DNA from: a virus
Virus record (IMG/VR): IMGVR_UViG_3300030103_002259
Coordinates: 1 to 64,000 of that record
Length of the DNA: 64,000 bases
Direction: 5' to 3' (one strand)
In this document: piece by piece, positions 1 through 12,500 of the stretch
How the letters are laid out: every line of letters starts with the position of its first letter
How positions within the stretch are numbered: position 1 is the stretch's first letter
Translations under genes and position numbers: made by a program
Notes under the pieces: model-generated
Seen by the model: only the letters and a program-made list of their open reading frames with translations
Told to the model about the DNA's origin: nothing
Databases searched by the model: none

Positions 1-363
1 ACTAGACTTGAAGAAGGTTTTGACCATAAAGGTGGACTAACTAATGATGAGCTAGCAGCTGATGCAGAAATGCAAGAGATGAAAACTGAGGAGATCATTA
101 AAGAAAGAATAGCTGAAGATGAAGCTGCAGTATCTGAAGTATGTGATAAAGTCACAGATGCAGAAGCTGCAGAGCTAATCAAAGGCCAAGAAGCTGTTGA
201 TCAGCAAATGGCTCAAGAACAAGCAGCTGATAATTCAGTGTCACATGAAGATATTGATGTTGTAGAAAAAGATGAGGATTTAGAATTTGATCTAAACCTT
301 ACAGAAAATGATGCAGATAATGGAGATATAACTTCAGAAGATGCAGATTTTGACTTTGCTTAA
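1..363 (+). CDS. Acidic protein, C-terminal part (cut by window edge)
   Basis: The reading frame is open from base 1 to the TAA at 361-363, so the gene begins left of the window. The ATG at 70 is probably internal. The visible 120 residues are strongly acidic, rich in Asp, Glu, Ala and Gln, with helix-forming EAA-type stretches. The protein ends in an Asp/Phe tail (DADFDFA). No enzymatic motif is visible and I do not recognise the family. It is the only plus-strand gene here and converges on the late minus-strand block, so it probably belongs to the oppositely oriented early or replication module usual in crAss-like phages. An intrinsic terminator follows at once. Reality of the gene is likely, function unknown. 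Confidence 0.7.
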   Translation, partial: TRLEEGFDHKGGLTNDELAADAEMQEMKTEEIIKERIAEDEAAVSEVCDKVTDAEAAELIKGQEAVDQQMAQEQAADNSVSHEDIDVVEKDEDLEFDLNLTENDADNGDITSEDADFDFA

Positions 364-385
364 TTAAGCATGTTATCAGAAAGAA

Positions 386-420
386 GGGGGAATGGCTTAG
401 GCTGTTCTCCCTTTTTTTTT
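386..420 (+). terminator. Intrinsic terminator after the plus-strand gene
   Basis: An 11-bp stem (386-396 with 401-411, including G-U pairs) closes a TTAG loop and is followed by nine T residues (412-420). It lies 22 bases after the stop of the plus-strand gene and separates the two convergent transcription units. The opposite strand has only a broken T-rich run after the same hairpin, so termination of leftward transcripts would be weaker. Confidence 0.85.
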
Positions 421-424
421 ACTA

Positions 425-577
425 CTAGTCTCCTATTACATGAAAGGCAATAGTACTTATAAAAAAATATACTTTAAATGTAGTAATATTTTCTTTTTCA
501 TCAGCGCCTATATATTCCCACCCTAATGCAAACCTGTCATGGGGCCAGTGAAGTGCTATGTCTAATTGCCAATTCAT
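425..577 (-). CDS. Small conserved-looking phage protein, 50 aa
   Basis: ATG at 577-575 begins one base after the TAA of the upstream 1980-aa gene, and the frame runs 50 codons to TAG at 427-425. The product starts MNWQLDIALHWPHDRFALGW, continues with an acidic turn, and ends in a hydrophobic segment (about residues 34-47, FKVYFFISTIAFHVI) that could be one short membrane helix or a buried strand. Tryptophan-rich small proteins of this layout occur in Bacteroidota phages as far as I recall, without known function. The very tight coupling to the preceding stop and the otherwise empty space down to the terminator support a real gene. It would be the last gene of the late block. Confidence 0.6.
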   Translation of the reverse strand: MNWQLDIALHWPHDRFALGWEYIGADEKENITTFKVYFFISTIAFHVIGD

Positions 578-578
578 A

Positions 579-3500
579 TTAACTAAATCTTGTTGAACTA
601 CCTTCTAAGTTTTTTAATACTGTTACAGGATCTCCTGTACCACCTGTAAAGCCTATTGCTTTAAACATTTTCTTATATATTTTAGGAGTACCTTTTTGTT
701 GCCACCAATACGGCCCAGTATCTTTTTGATACTCTGGTAAACCATTACCACTAATAAAACTTAAAACATCACCAAATATCTGAGCATATAGTGTAGTAGT
801 GTTATACCAAGCAGAAGAAGTAGAGGTAATCATTTTTGTATAATCATCTAGACCAAAATTTTGACCAGCAACTCTAGGTAGTGGTATAAAAGCAGTAGTT
901 TCTGCTTGCACACCTAGTGTGAGTAACAAAGCATGATTAGCAAGAAAACCATATGTATCATAACCTCCTTGACCATATGCGGCTGATCTTCTTTTTAATT
1001 TTTTCCATCTATCATCATCATCTGGATCAAAACCTAATAACATAGACGATATTAAAGCTAGCATAATTGTAGCTAGACCCTCACTAGCAAACCTTCTAAA
1101 ATCACCCTTCTCTTGATCCGTTAAATATTGATAATCTGCCCCTTTAGATTTTATTACTTTGACTAAAGTTTGAAAAGCAGATATATAATAACCTTTTGTA
1201 TATTTACCTAGCGCCCAATCATATCTATAACCACCATCTGTCAATGTAGCAGTTTTTGGATCAAATCCAAACCTATTTACAAACATAGGTGTAAACCACT
1301 TTCTCATAAAAAAGAATAACCTATAGATAACATACTTATTACCTTCAGGTGCACCCATTCTATCATATACACCAAACAATCTTCTTGATGTACCTTGTAG
1401 TTTATTTTTAAACCCTGCAAATTTCTCAGATTTAGCAATTACTATTTCTTGACCATCTTCTAATTGTATTTCAGATTTAATTCTATTCTTAGCTTTTAAT
1501 TCATCAACTGAGATATAATATTTTTTAGCAATCTCTTCTAATGATTCTCCTTCTACATAGTCATGATATACAGGTACATTATTCCATCCTGGATGCACAC
1601 CTTCTTTTAATTTTATAATACCATCAGCATCTTTTTCCCATGCATCTACATATCTTATAGACTTTTCAGTACCATCACTAAGAATTTGAGTAACTTTTTG
1701 ACCGTGTAAAAAGCTTCCAAATAATTTAACAGCCACATCCATTTCACCAAATTTTCTATGCATAAACACCCACTCCATATTTGTAAGATCTTTTACCATA
1801 GATCGCATAACTTCTCTACCAAATTCATCTGTAGTTTTAAATACAGGATCAAATATTTGAATTAATTGTGTGCTTATTGCCCCTGGACCAATACTATAAA
1901 TACCCTTTCTAGTCCACTCTAACATAGCTTTAGTAGACCACGGAGTAGATAAAGCTAAATCTTTTGATGTAATAAAATCTCCACCTGTTGATTCTATAAT
2001 AGTTTGTACATAACCTGATATCTGGTTCTTTAAATCTGCTGGTATATTCAACGCCAAAGATCCCCAACTAGAAAAACCTTGAATTTTTTGTAATATTTTA
2101 CCCATCATAGGATGATTTTCTTCAAGACCTGCTACTTGTTTACCATAATATTCTCTTTCCAATAAAGATCTAACCTGACCAGCTCTATTATTTGTAGCTC
2201 CTTTTTTAAGAACTTGTTTTAACTTACCCTTTAGTCCTATTTGATTCTTAGAAAACGTATCTAGTTCTTTTAATTGATTCTCAGGATCTTCTAATGTATC
2301 AAGCAAACTCTCTACTAATGGTAAACTTTCTAATAATTTACCTTGTGTCTGAATAGATAAAGCATATCTAAACATAGTTGATATCACATCTGCATCAGTA
2401 ATGTCCAAATCAAGATTATAAATACCTGTAATAGGTATGTAACTTACTTGTTCACCATTTAAATCCGTATTTACTAAGTTATTTTTAGCATCATAATTTT
2501 GATCATTTTCAAAATCTACTTTAGACTTACCAAACTCTTGACTAAAAAAGTTTTTAAGACCAGCCTTTAAATCTCTAAATCTTTCACCGTATTTACCACG
2601 TTGAAGTTTTTGATAAATATCATTAGTCTTTGTTGCATATCTAGGCATATCCATATACAACTTACCATAGTTACTCATACCTTTCTGCATGTCTAAATGA
2701 TATTCAGTCATAGCTTTTAAAAGTTGATATTCAGCAGAGTTTTTATTAGCACTAAGTTGCTTAAACCTTTGACTTATGAATCTATCATCTTTTGCACTAT
2801 ACTCTTGATCTTGACCATGCTCTCTTGGTAGCCAATTTCCTTTATTATCTACATACTTACCTACGTAATCTTCTCTATTCTCACCAAAAGGAATAGTTCT
2901 ATATTCATTTTTAACCTCAAATCTAGAATGTCTTGGTGCAGGTACACCTAATAATACAACCTCTTCATTTGTATTAGTATCAATAATAGTTGTAGTTTCT
3001 ATATGATCTGGGTTAGAAGGTATTTTTACAACGTTTGCACTTGTAGGTAGATATTTTATATCTAGTGACTTAGTTTTTGTATTATAAAAAGTTTTTTCTA
3101 TATGATTTAATTCAAACCAATCTTTAAATGCTTTATCATTATCTAAGATTTCTTGAAACTCATCTGAATTAATAAAAGATTCTACTTCAGATTCACTAAT
3201 TTCTTTAATATTTTGTTTTGATAAAGAAAAATTTAAAGCATCTAAATAATACTCTGTAGGTAAAGTATCAGTCATACTGCCAAGCTCTTTGAATAATTCC
3301 CTTAACCTAACCTGATCTTCTGAAGATAAACCTATATCTTCTTGTAGATCTGATAAATAGATAAATCTATCTGCTTCAGCTGAACCTGGAGAAATTTCAC
3401 CACGATTATTCATAGCAGTTAAATTTCTTAACTCTTCTAATTGCTGTGATGTTAAACCAGTTCTAGATTCTGATTCTTGCTGATAATCTAATATATCTTG

Positions 3501-6500
3501 TTGAAGCTCTTTAATTCTTCTTAACCTTTCATTACCCATTTCTGTTGAGATAGGTTGATTAAATTCATCTTTATAAGCAAACATTAAATTTGAAATCTGT
3601 TTATAAGCTTCTCCAACATCAAATGTTTTATTTTTAATTTTAGCTTGAATACCACTTATTTCATCAAAAAGAGCATTTCTTGATTTCCAGTATTCATCAG
3701 TATATTTAATTTTTAAATTCTGTCTTTTCCACTGTTCTATTTTGCGTACAAAATCACCACTTCCTCTTTCTATACCTTCACCTTCTAATTGATTTAAAAA
3801 TTCATTATATGATAATTGAAGAGAACCAGGTACAGGAATCATTTCACGAAATTGAGTACCCTTTTTATTTTCTTGTAAGAACTCAGCAATACTTTTATCA
3901 TAAATACCTTTTTCAGGATCATCTACTTTGTCAGTACCATCCTCATATTGCAGTGAAGATAGCTGCTGATAATCTCTCCAAGCAGCTTGTATAGCTGGAT
4001 AATTTTCAAGTCTGTCTAGCTCGTTATCAAATTGATTTTGTAGGTTATTAAATATCTGAAGTTTTTCTTGACGAATAGTATAAGCTAACTTACCAATATC
4101 TGAATCTTGAAATCTTGATTGTTGTTCATAATACTCTGGCACATATTCTTGCCACATATAATCATTATTGAACTGTTGTAATTTTTGTCTAGCATCAGCT
4201 AATTTTTGAAGATCCCCTTCTTGTCTTGCTTCTTCTACTGCAAATTCTAAAATATCTTGTTCATATCTCCAACCATTACCAAACTTATTTAGAAAAACAT
4301 AAATTTCCTTAGCAATAGGTTTACCTGATTCCTGGTCAAAAAACATTACAGTATCTTTTTCACCAAGCATTTCTCTCATTTGAAAAACATTCATTTTAGA
4401 GAAATTTACTTTAGGTAATAGATCTGCTAACTTTTTTCTAAAAACCATAGACTTTCTCCAAACTTCATTCTCAACCTCTGTTCTTTGGTTTTGAATATAC
4501 ATAGATAAAGGACCTACTATAACATCATTAGAAGAACTATAGCTTTCTAACCACCTATTAAAAAATGAAACATCATGAGCATTACCAGTTAATGCATTTT
4601 TTATTCTTTCTTCATCAACAACATAATCTTTGTATTCTTTAATAAAAGATTCTAATATATTTTTAGGTACTCCTTTTTTTACTAAAGCATCTACATCTTC
4701 TTGACTAAAACTTTGATCAACTACTTTATCATATGTATCTTTTATTGCATTTTCAAGCTCTTGAGGATTTTTAAAAGCCTTTTGAAAAGCAACGTTAAGA
4801 TTAGATTTAAATCTATCATTAACAAATTCATTCATGTAACCTGTGATTTCCACAAACCACTGTACATTATTATCAAGTAAAATTTTAGCAACTGATGTAT
4901 TAATTCTAGTAATATTATTAGTTATCTCATTTAATGTCTGATAAAATAGATTACTACTATCTGTGTATTGACCATTTTCCATTAAAGTAGTGTCAATATC
5001 TTTTAACATTTCTAACCAAGCTCTTGCTGTATTCTTATAAAGAAACATTAGTGCAACTGTATGTCTATTATTTAAACTAGGATCTGCTTGTATCTTAGCT
5101 AAATCTTGCAACATATTTTTACTCATTGTATTAATAGTATCAAAGCTATTAATTAAAGACTGGGTCTTGTTTTTTATATTAATTGCTCTACGCTCTTCTC
5201 CATCAAGAACCTTTTGAATTTTTTCATCTTCAGTATCTTTTGCAAACTCATCAAAGTTTACATAATCAGAAAGACTCTGTCTTATTCCTGGTAATAGTTT
5301 TGTTGTACCTTTTTGAAATAAAGCTTCCTTAAGCATTTTTTTAGTACGCTTATCACTCTTAAAATTTCTAGCGTTATTTAAAACCTGAATGCTTGTATTC
5401 AAAGCTGTTTCTATAATTTGCTGAAGAGATTCTACGTTAGTATGGTTAGCTAAATCCTGAGCTCTTTCGTTAACCATTCTAGCATACATAACTAAATCTT
5501 GCTCAGTTATATCAGGTGTACCTAGATCAAAATCTTTTTCAAGCATCATTTTTGCTAGCTCATTCAATGTAGTATCTTGATTAAGCTTGCTTACCTTAAT
5601 TTTACTACCAAATACACCACGTAACATTTTTTTAATTGCCGCTAGCAGCTTTTTAATAAACTCTTGAAACCCTATAGTTTCAACCTGATCTAAAACTTGA
5701 TTAAATGATTTCAATTGTAAAGCGTATGCTAGAACCTCTTCTTTAAATAAATCAGAGTCAACATCTAATTCAGGATATAAGCTTAAAACATGTTGTTTTA
5801 TACCTTGACCTTCCTCAGTAGCCATTGCTTGATTGTATAGATTACTAAATAGCTTTTTATTATCTCTGCGTATAGCTCCTAATAGTGGATGCGCAAACTC
5901 ATGAAGCACTGAATTAATACTAATATTATCACCTACGGTATATATAGTTCCTGCAAAGTAAAAACTTGGTTCTCCATTATATGGAACAGATGTATTTTCT
6001 AGTAGTTTAGCTGCTTCTTGAGGTGTAACATTTTCATAATTCATACTCATACTTAAAGCAAGCTTTTCTGAAAGAACCTTAGCTATTTCTTTAGATCTTG
6101 TATCTCCTAATTGATTTAAATTTAAGTCAATTAAAGGGACCCCCTGAATAGTTTCAAAAGGACTTTGAAAAGTAAACTCTTGTAAGTTAGGTTCATTTAC
6201 ATCTGGAGAAGCTTCTATAACTTCTTTACGTTTATAAAGCTCATCTAGTTCTGTAAATAAAGAATCATTAGGAATGGCCTTATATATTTTAACCTGGTTG
6301 TCACGCCAATATTTAGATTCAATAACATCTATTTGCTCAGAAATATTGACATCAAAAAGCATTTGCCCTTGTGTTTTAAGACCATACTTACTTGCTGCTA
6401 AAGCAGTTAACTTTTCATTTAACTGATCAAACTTAGTTCTATCTACAATACCATTAACAGCATTAGTAGCACCTTGTTTTTCTAAAAAGTTAATTGCATT

Positions 6501-6521
6501 ATTCTTTACTTCACATAACAT
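579..6521 (-). CDS. Giant virion cargo protein with zincin-like protease and LysM domain (1980 aa)
   Basis: It follows the RNA polymerase gene with a three-base gap. An HEFAH motif at residues 207-211, with a downstream Glu pair near 261-262 in LFKEEVLAYAL, fits a gluzincin-type zinc metalloprotease. Residues about 1650-1698 form a LysM-like module (the ...EGESLEEIAKKYYISVDELK... pattern), a fold that binds peptidoglycan glycans. Most of the remainder is long helical, charged, coiled-coil-like sequence. A hydrophobic stretch near 1814-1830 precedes a DPDDDD acidic patch. Family knowledge: crAss-like phages carry giant proteins beside the virion polymerase, some with zincin domains, that travel in the capsid. 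The combination suggests an ejected protein that meets the cell wall and membrane on entry. The metal site is visible; activity is inferred. Confidence 0.8.
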   Translation of the reverse strand: MLCEVKNNAINFLEKQGATNAVNGIVDRTKFDQLNEKLTALAASKYGLKTQGQMLFDVNISEQIDVIESKYWRDNQVKIYKAIPNDSLFTELDELYKRKEVIEASPDVNEPNLQEFTFQSPFETIQGVPLIDLNLNQLGDTRSKEIAKVLSEKLALSMSMNYENVTPQEAAKLLENTSVPYNGEPSFYFAGTIYTVGDNISINSVLHEFAHPLLGAIRRDNKKLFSNLYNQAMATEEGQGIKQHVLSLYPELDVDSDLFKEEVLAYALQLKSFNQVLDQVETIGFQEFIKKLLAAIKKMLRGVFGSKIKVSKLNQDTTLNELAKMMLEKDFDLGTPDITEQDLVMYARMVNERAQDLANHTNVESLQQIIETALNTSIQVLNNARNFKSDKRTKKMLKEALFQKGTTKLLPGIRQSLSDYVNFDEFAKDTEDEKIQKVLDGEERRAINIKNKTQSLINSFDTINTMSKNMLQDLAKIQADPSLNNRHTVALMFLYKNTARAWLEMLKDIDTTLMENGQYTDSSNLFYQTLNEITNNITRINTSVAKILLDNNVQWFVEITGYMNEFVNDRFKSNLNVAFQKAFKNPQELENAIKDTYDKVVDQSFSQEDVDALVKKGVPKNILESFIKEYKDYVVDEERIKNALTGNAHDVSFFNRWLESYSSSNDVIVGPLSMYIQNQRTEVENEVWRKSMVFRKKLADLLPKVNFSKMNVFQMREMLGEKDTVMFFDQESGKPIAKEIYVFLNKFGNGWRYEQDILEFAVEEARQEGDLQKLADARQKLQQFNNDYMWQEYVPEYYEQQSRFQDSDIGKLAYTIRQEKLQIFNNLQNQFDNELDRLENYPAIQAAWRDYQQLSSLQYEDGTDKVDDPEKGIYDKSIAEFLQENKKGTQFREMIPVPGSLQLSYNEFLNQLEGEGIERGSGDFVRKIEQWKRQNLKIKYTDEYWKSRNALFDEISGIQAKIKNKTFDVGEAYKQISNLMFAYKDEFNQPISTEMGNERLRRIKELQQDILDYQQESESRTGLTSQQLEELRNLTAMNNRGEISPGSAEADRFIYLSDLQEDIGLSSEDQVRLRELFKELGSMTDTLPTEYYLDALNFSLSKQNIKEISESEVESFINSDEFQEILDNDKAFKDWFELNHIEKTFYNTKTKSLDIKYLPTSANVVKIPSNPDHIETTTIIDTNTNEEVVLLGVPAPRHSRFEVKNEYRTIPFGENREDYVGKYVDNKGNWLPREHGQDQEYSAKDDRFISQRFKQLSANKNSAEYQLLKAMTEYHLDMQKGMSNYGKLYMDMPRYATKTNDIYQKLQRGKYGERFRDLKAGLKNFFSQEFGKSKVDFENDQNYDAKNNLVNTDLNGEQVSYIPITGIYNLDLDITDADVISTMFRYALSIQTQGKLLESLPLVESLLDTLEDPENQLKELDTFSKNQIGLKGKLKQVLKKGATNNRAGQVRSLLEREYYGKQVAGLEENHPMMGKILQKIQGFSSWGSLALNIPADLKNQISGYVQTIIESTGGDFITSKDLALSTPWSTKAMLEWTRKGIYSIGPGAISTQLIQIFDPVFKTTDEFGREVMRSMVKDLTNMEWVFMHRKFGEMDVAVKLFGSFLHGQKVTQILSDGTEKSIRYVDAWEKDADGIIKLKEGVHPGWNNVPVYHDYVEGESLEEIAKKYYISVDELKAKNRIKSEIQLEDGQEIVIAKSEKFAGFKNKLQGTSRRLFGVYDRMGAPEGNKYVIYRLFFFMRKWFTPMFVNRFGFDPKTATLTDGGYRYDWALGKYTKGYYISAFQTLVKVIKSKGADYQYLTDQEKGDFRRFASEGLATIMLALISSMLLGFDPDDDDRWKKLKRRSAAYGQGGYDTYGFLANHALLLTLGVQAETTAFIPLPRVAGQNFGLDDYTKMITSTSSAWYNTTTLYAQIFGDVLSFISGNGLPEYQKDTGPYWWQQKGTPKIYKKMFKAIGFTGGTGDPVTVLKNLEGSSTRFS

Positions 6522-6524
6522 ATC

Positions 6525-9500
6525 TTAACATTTAAACGGATCTTCTTGTAGCTCTAACATAGCAAGTACTTCTTTATCACTTATACCTTGAGTTTGAGCA
6601 ACAAGTTCTTCAACAATATCATATTGTGTAGATCCAGGATTTAAATAACCAAATTCTTCAAACAGCCTTTTACTTAAATATACGAATAATTCTTGAGGTA
6701 AATTTTTACCAAAACCGCTTTCTGGAAAAGCTATTACTACTTGTGATTCGTTTACTTTTTTAATCTCATTTATTCTACGTTCATAGAGCTCTTTGATACT
6801 TTCATATGTATAGGGTGTATTAGCCATGCCATCATTTTGAGCATCTTGACCTGTAGGTATATCTATTGACATGTCATCAGCTAATGCCACAAATCTACTT
6901 TGACCACCAAAGTTTATAGTATAATCCTCTTGTAGCTCTTTAATAGTACTATTATGAATAAAGACTACATCTTGATTAGCATTAACCAAGTTTTCATAAT
7001 AACCTGTTTGAGCGCCATTATCATTATAAGTAAATATATTAGATCTAGCTGTTATAGATAATCCTAGTCTATTAGATGGTACTATATCTTCATTAATATC
7101 TTCTTCAATATCTTCTTGAACCGTCTCTTCTAAATTTCTTTCCTGTGTAGGATTAAGAACATCTTTTATTCTAGCAGGATTTTCATAATCTATATTAGCT
7201 AAGTAATCTTTAAACAACTTTTTATTTGGGTTATACTTACTATTTTGATTTTGAAATAAAGTAAAAAAGTTATCTAAAAACTTATTACCAGCTGTATTCA
7301 AAGTGTTTAAAAGGTCCTTTTCACCTAACTCAAGCAATTGTATAAACGGAGTATAATCTACAACATTAGTAATGCTTACTTTTTCTTTATTTAATCCTGA
7401 TTGCATAAAAGCAAAAAGCTTGAGATCTGTAAAAAACCTACTAATTCTGTAATTTTCTTCTTGATCTATAGATTTAACTACTGAAGGATTAGCAAGATCT
7501 AATAAATTTTTTGTGTATAAATTTGACAAATCATTAGTATAATCCTTTTCAGGAATATATAAATTAAATACTGTTTGATTTGAATTAGAATCTAGCTGTA
7601 GCTTTTGAAGAACCTCATAGTTTGACTTAAGGTTTGGAAACTCATCTAATAAATCTGCATACCTAATACCAAAAGCATAATTAGGATCTATAAACATATG
7701 ATATATATTCATAGTATTAGTAAGCGCTCTATGTGATATCATTTTTTCGTAAGTATACCTTGATTGTTTTGCACTGCTCAAATCAGGTTTCATTTCTTGA
7801 GTTCTAGATAATTCTGTTGCAAACTCTGTAGTTTTTGATAATGTTTGTATAGGTAATACATCTCTTAAAGTTTCCCTCTCAAGTACAAACTTTAAATACT
7901 CATTATAATTTTTACCACCATTGCGCATAAATGTACCAGGGTTCAAAGCAAACATATCTCTTGATTCATAACTAGTATCTGAGTCTGAACCTTCTTCCCA
8001 ATCTCTATTTATAAATTCTTGTTGCAATGTTTTCTCATCTACATATAAAATACCATCCTTAACAAACGCACCTCTAGAAAAATTATCTATAGGTTTTGTA
8101 CGAAAAGATGTTTTAGTTTCAAAAGAATTATAGTAATCTCCTAATTTATATTTTCTTAATTCATTTTGAAATAAAAACGAAACTAAATCGTTTCTAAAAG
8201 TAGTTGCAAATTGTTCTTTGTTACCACCAGGAAACATCATTGGAATTAAATCTCTTGTAATTTGCTCATCTTTAACAATTAAAAAGTCAGATACAGCTTT
8301 ATTAAATCTTAATGTAAACAATGATTTACTTAAGGCAATAGATAAAGGGCCATTAAAGAAAGAGCTAATAACAGAATCATTCATAAAAGACTCTAATAAC
8401 TCTGCATGATCACCTACCTTTTCCATGTCTAGATCAGCTTCTGTTTGTTCAACATCAGATATTGTACTTTTAGTACTTGTATCTGGATTAGAACTAAGCT
8501 TAAGTCTGGTTAAACCAGAAACCTGAGCTTCAAGAGACAAGTAGTGTAAAAACATAGCATGGGATAAATCACTTTGCTTATCATTAGTATCTATGACTTT
8601 ACGCATTTCATCTAAAGTAAAAGTCTTATCTTTTCTATTTGAAAATAAATCTGATATTAAATTTTCACCTGTTTCATTTCTTGCAGAATTTTTAGACTTC
8701 ATATTTAATCCCGCCACATTATTATTACCAATAACATTACTAGCAGCTTGTCGTTTAGCAAACTGCGGAGCATTAGGCTCTGTACCTAACAACTTAGCAA
8801 AAGTAGATTTAGCTAAACGTTGTTGTTCAACATACTCTCTTACAAGGGGGTTTGAAACAAAATAAATAGCTTCTTCAACTGGAACACCAGCTTTTACAAG
8901 ATATAATAACTGAGGTGCTACCTCATAATTACCTTGTATAAAAAAGATCCATGCATCTTTCTCAACGTCAACCCAACCATTCATCATTTGTGATATAACA
9001 TCAGCTATCTTATTTACTCCATCTACATCATATTGATTAGATAAAGAAATTCTATCAGTGTCACCAAATTTATGATGTCTCAGATACATATTGACCTGTC
9101 TTTTCTCAGATTTATTTTTACCAATATTTATAAACTCAGGCATTTTAGCACCTGCCGCATTCATTATTACATTAAATGTATTTTCTACAGCACCTAAACC
9201 TAAAGTTCTTTTACCTACAGCATTTGACTCATGCTTATATAAGTTATATAGAGGCTCAAATATTCTTGTTGGACTAATGCCTTTGATATCTACAAACTTA
9301 CCATCCCTATCCATAACAGCATTAGGATTATAATCCATAACTTTTTTAGAAAGCTTGTCTGCAATGTCTTTTAATATAAATGTACCATTAGGTGTAATCA
9401 AACTTGCGTAGTTATGTGGCATCTCTAATATCTCTCTGATATCATTGATCATTTCATTCTCTAATCCTGCTTTTTGTTTAGCTATCTTTTGAGCTTCTAA

Positions 9501-12500
9501 TCCATTCTTAGCAATATCTGATTTTAGTGCTTTTGTATCTGAGAACTCAGGTTTAATAATCTTACCTACTGCATCTAAATTATTCATAAAGAATGTAAGC
9601 TTATCAATATCAAAGTCACCACCTGATTTAGCTACAATTTCTTCTGGAACTACTACTATATTACTAGCTTGTGGCGCCAAGAACTCATAGACCTCAGCAA
9701 ATTCCATTGAGTTAAGACCTTGTACTGGGATACGTACACCTACCAGTGTAATAGCTTTTCTATTAGCCCCATCATTAGCATCTAACCATGACTCATCTTT
9801 AATCTTTTCATTAAGTCTAGCCAAGCTAGCTTCAATATCTAGTTCACCATTCTCATCAGTTACCTTAATAAACTCTAATGACCCTGCTTTCTCTGAATAT
9901 TTTAGATTAAATAGATTGTAATAATCACCTTGCATAGCAATGGCCACTTTCATAGCAGCTGTTTTATTACCTTTCTTTTTATCTCTAAAATATGTAGGCA
10001 AGTTTATACCATATAGCGCGGATGATTTTTGAACTAAAGGTTCACCTTTAATCTTAGGCTTTATGATCCTCTTGTTTATAATAGATAATAATACCTTCTC
10101 AATTTTGGCAGCATCTGGATGAAACGAGGTATCATGTTGTAGTTCACCACTGTCAAATACATCTATAAATTCAATGAGATTATCACTTAGTAGATCTTCT
10201 CTTTCTAAATTAGTTCTAATTATTTGGACTAATTTAGCGGTACTACCTGGACCCTTGGGTACAAAATTATTTTCACCATCTTCTTTGTATCCTATTTCTT
10301 CTAATAATTCAAACTTAGCGAGCTCCGTATAATCAGCAACATGATCTAAATATCTTTTTACTTTTTTGCTAGTTATTTTAGAATCATCTGTAGTATCAAT
10401 AACCCCTTGAGTATACAAACCTTCTAGTATAAGTTTTCTCATCTGAGTTGAGAATATTGATTTACCCTTGTAAGATTTATTTACTTCTGTCTGATTTTTT
10501 AAATACTCTGCAAATATTACATTTTTAGTAAACTCTAATTCATTATTAAACTCACCATTAACTAATACTTGATCACCTGAACCGATGTGAGATATCTTTG
10601 AGCCTGATTCAAAAGTTACATAATCAATTTCTTGATCCATCATTTTCATATGCATCTGATGAAGTGGAGATGTTTCCTCAACAACCCCTGGGACTAATGG
10701 CGCTAAAGAGAACTTATGAAAAGATGTTACAGGAAGACCCTTATTTTGTATATTACCGAAGTACTGTACCTTATAAGGAGGGAAATACTCTATTAAATCT
10801 TCTATAGCTAAACTTTCACCTAATGCTACTTTTCTATAAAGACGCTCTTGATTATCTGTCCAATTATTCTCAAGCTTTTTAAGCATTCTATAAGACTCAA
10901 ACGTAACATACCCTTGTCCATCACCAACTTTCATACCTAAGTATTCACCCATGGCGGTTTTAGCAAGCTTTTTAGCCTTATCCCGATTTTTAAGTCTTTT
11001 AAAATAAACTGACTCTAGATGCTTTAGATACTCCGAATACATTGAAGAATCATTTTCAATCTCTTTAATAATAGCAGTATTTAAAGTTCCATCATATCTA
11101 CGTTTAGGTTTACCTAATCTATCAGCATAATATCTTTTAAATATAGAATTATCATTAATAAACTTTTGAGCTCTAAGATCACTACGGAAACCTCTTCCTC
11201 CTGCACCTAGACCAGCATTACGTTTATGAAACTCTTCTTTAGCATGATTATATTGAACAGCATCACCATAGGCCAATATAGTTGTTTCAAACTTATGGAT
11301 CCATGAATTATACACATATGCTTTAACAAGTACTTTCTGCAGCTCCTCGGACGTTAAATTGTAACCCCTAATATCTACTTTATCCAACAAAGATTGATCT
11401 ACATAAGAAGCTTTACTTAACTTGTTATTAGTCTGCTCTGTAACACGATCAAAGTAATCTTGGATATCTTGACGAACATTTTCTAATAACTCAGCATCTG
11501 CTAATAGAACAGGTTTAAAATTATAATTTGGATTATTTAATTTTTCAGCATCTTTAACTTTAGCATATATAGCTTTCTGTGTATCATAAGATAATATATC
11601 ATCAAAGGCTGTTAATGCTGATCCAGCATCTACTTCTTGACCCAACTTATTTTTAACTTTTCTATTATAACCTTTAATATTACTATAGTCACCAATATTA
11701 TAGCGAACAATTCTATTAACCTCACCAGCTAAATAATTAGTCATTATATCTGTACCACGGTCTTCTCCAAACCTTCCTGGCATAAAAGCTTGAACATCTA
11801 CATATAATTTAGCACTAGACTTACCATCATAAGTATTTATAGGATTACTAGTTGTAATACCCATTGCTGTATTTTTAGAAGCATGGCGCATAAATTCTTC
11901 TACACCATTTAGCAGCATACTATGAAACTCTTGTAACATCTTACTAGTTGAATCCATAGAAGCAGTATTACGTCCTACAGAGTTTTCATTTTTATCTATT
12001 AATTGAGTACCTGCTACATTTTGTAAAACTAATGCATTCTCTTTTTTCTCACCAAATGTACTTGATCCTTCTTGTAAATCAAAAATAGAACCTAGTAACA
12101 CTGAAAATTGAGTTTGAGTATTATTATCAGGATTCATCCAATACATATGTTTGAATAACTGATTAGGATCCGCATCTCTATAACCTGTAAGCTCTTGCCA
12201 ACTACTAGCATAGTTAATTGATGTAACCATTCTAGTGATAGTATTATCTAAAAAATGTTCCCACACCCTACTTTTTTCTGGGTTAGTAACACTAAAGTTT
12301 GAAAATCTATCTGAAAATTGATTTTGTAATTCAGCTAAAACTCTTAATCTACCTCTGACATCTTCATTACCTTTACCTTCAAATAAATTCTTCAAAGGAT
12401 TCATTGCAAACTCTTCTTTAAAATCTTTATCTGTAGATTTATTTACATTTTCTAAAATTCTATAAATCTGATCAACTCCAAATCTAATTGCAAACCGTGG

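Noticed and set aside
3809-3994. Plus-strand open frame opposite the 1980-aa gene
   Set aside because: It lies wholly inside a long gene on the other strand and its composition mirrors that gene's helices. No start context or homology pattern.
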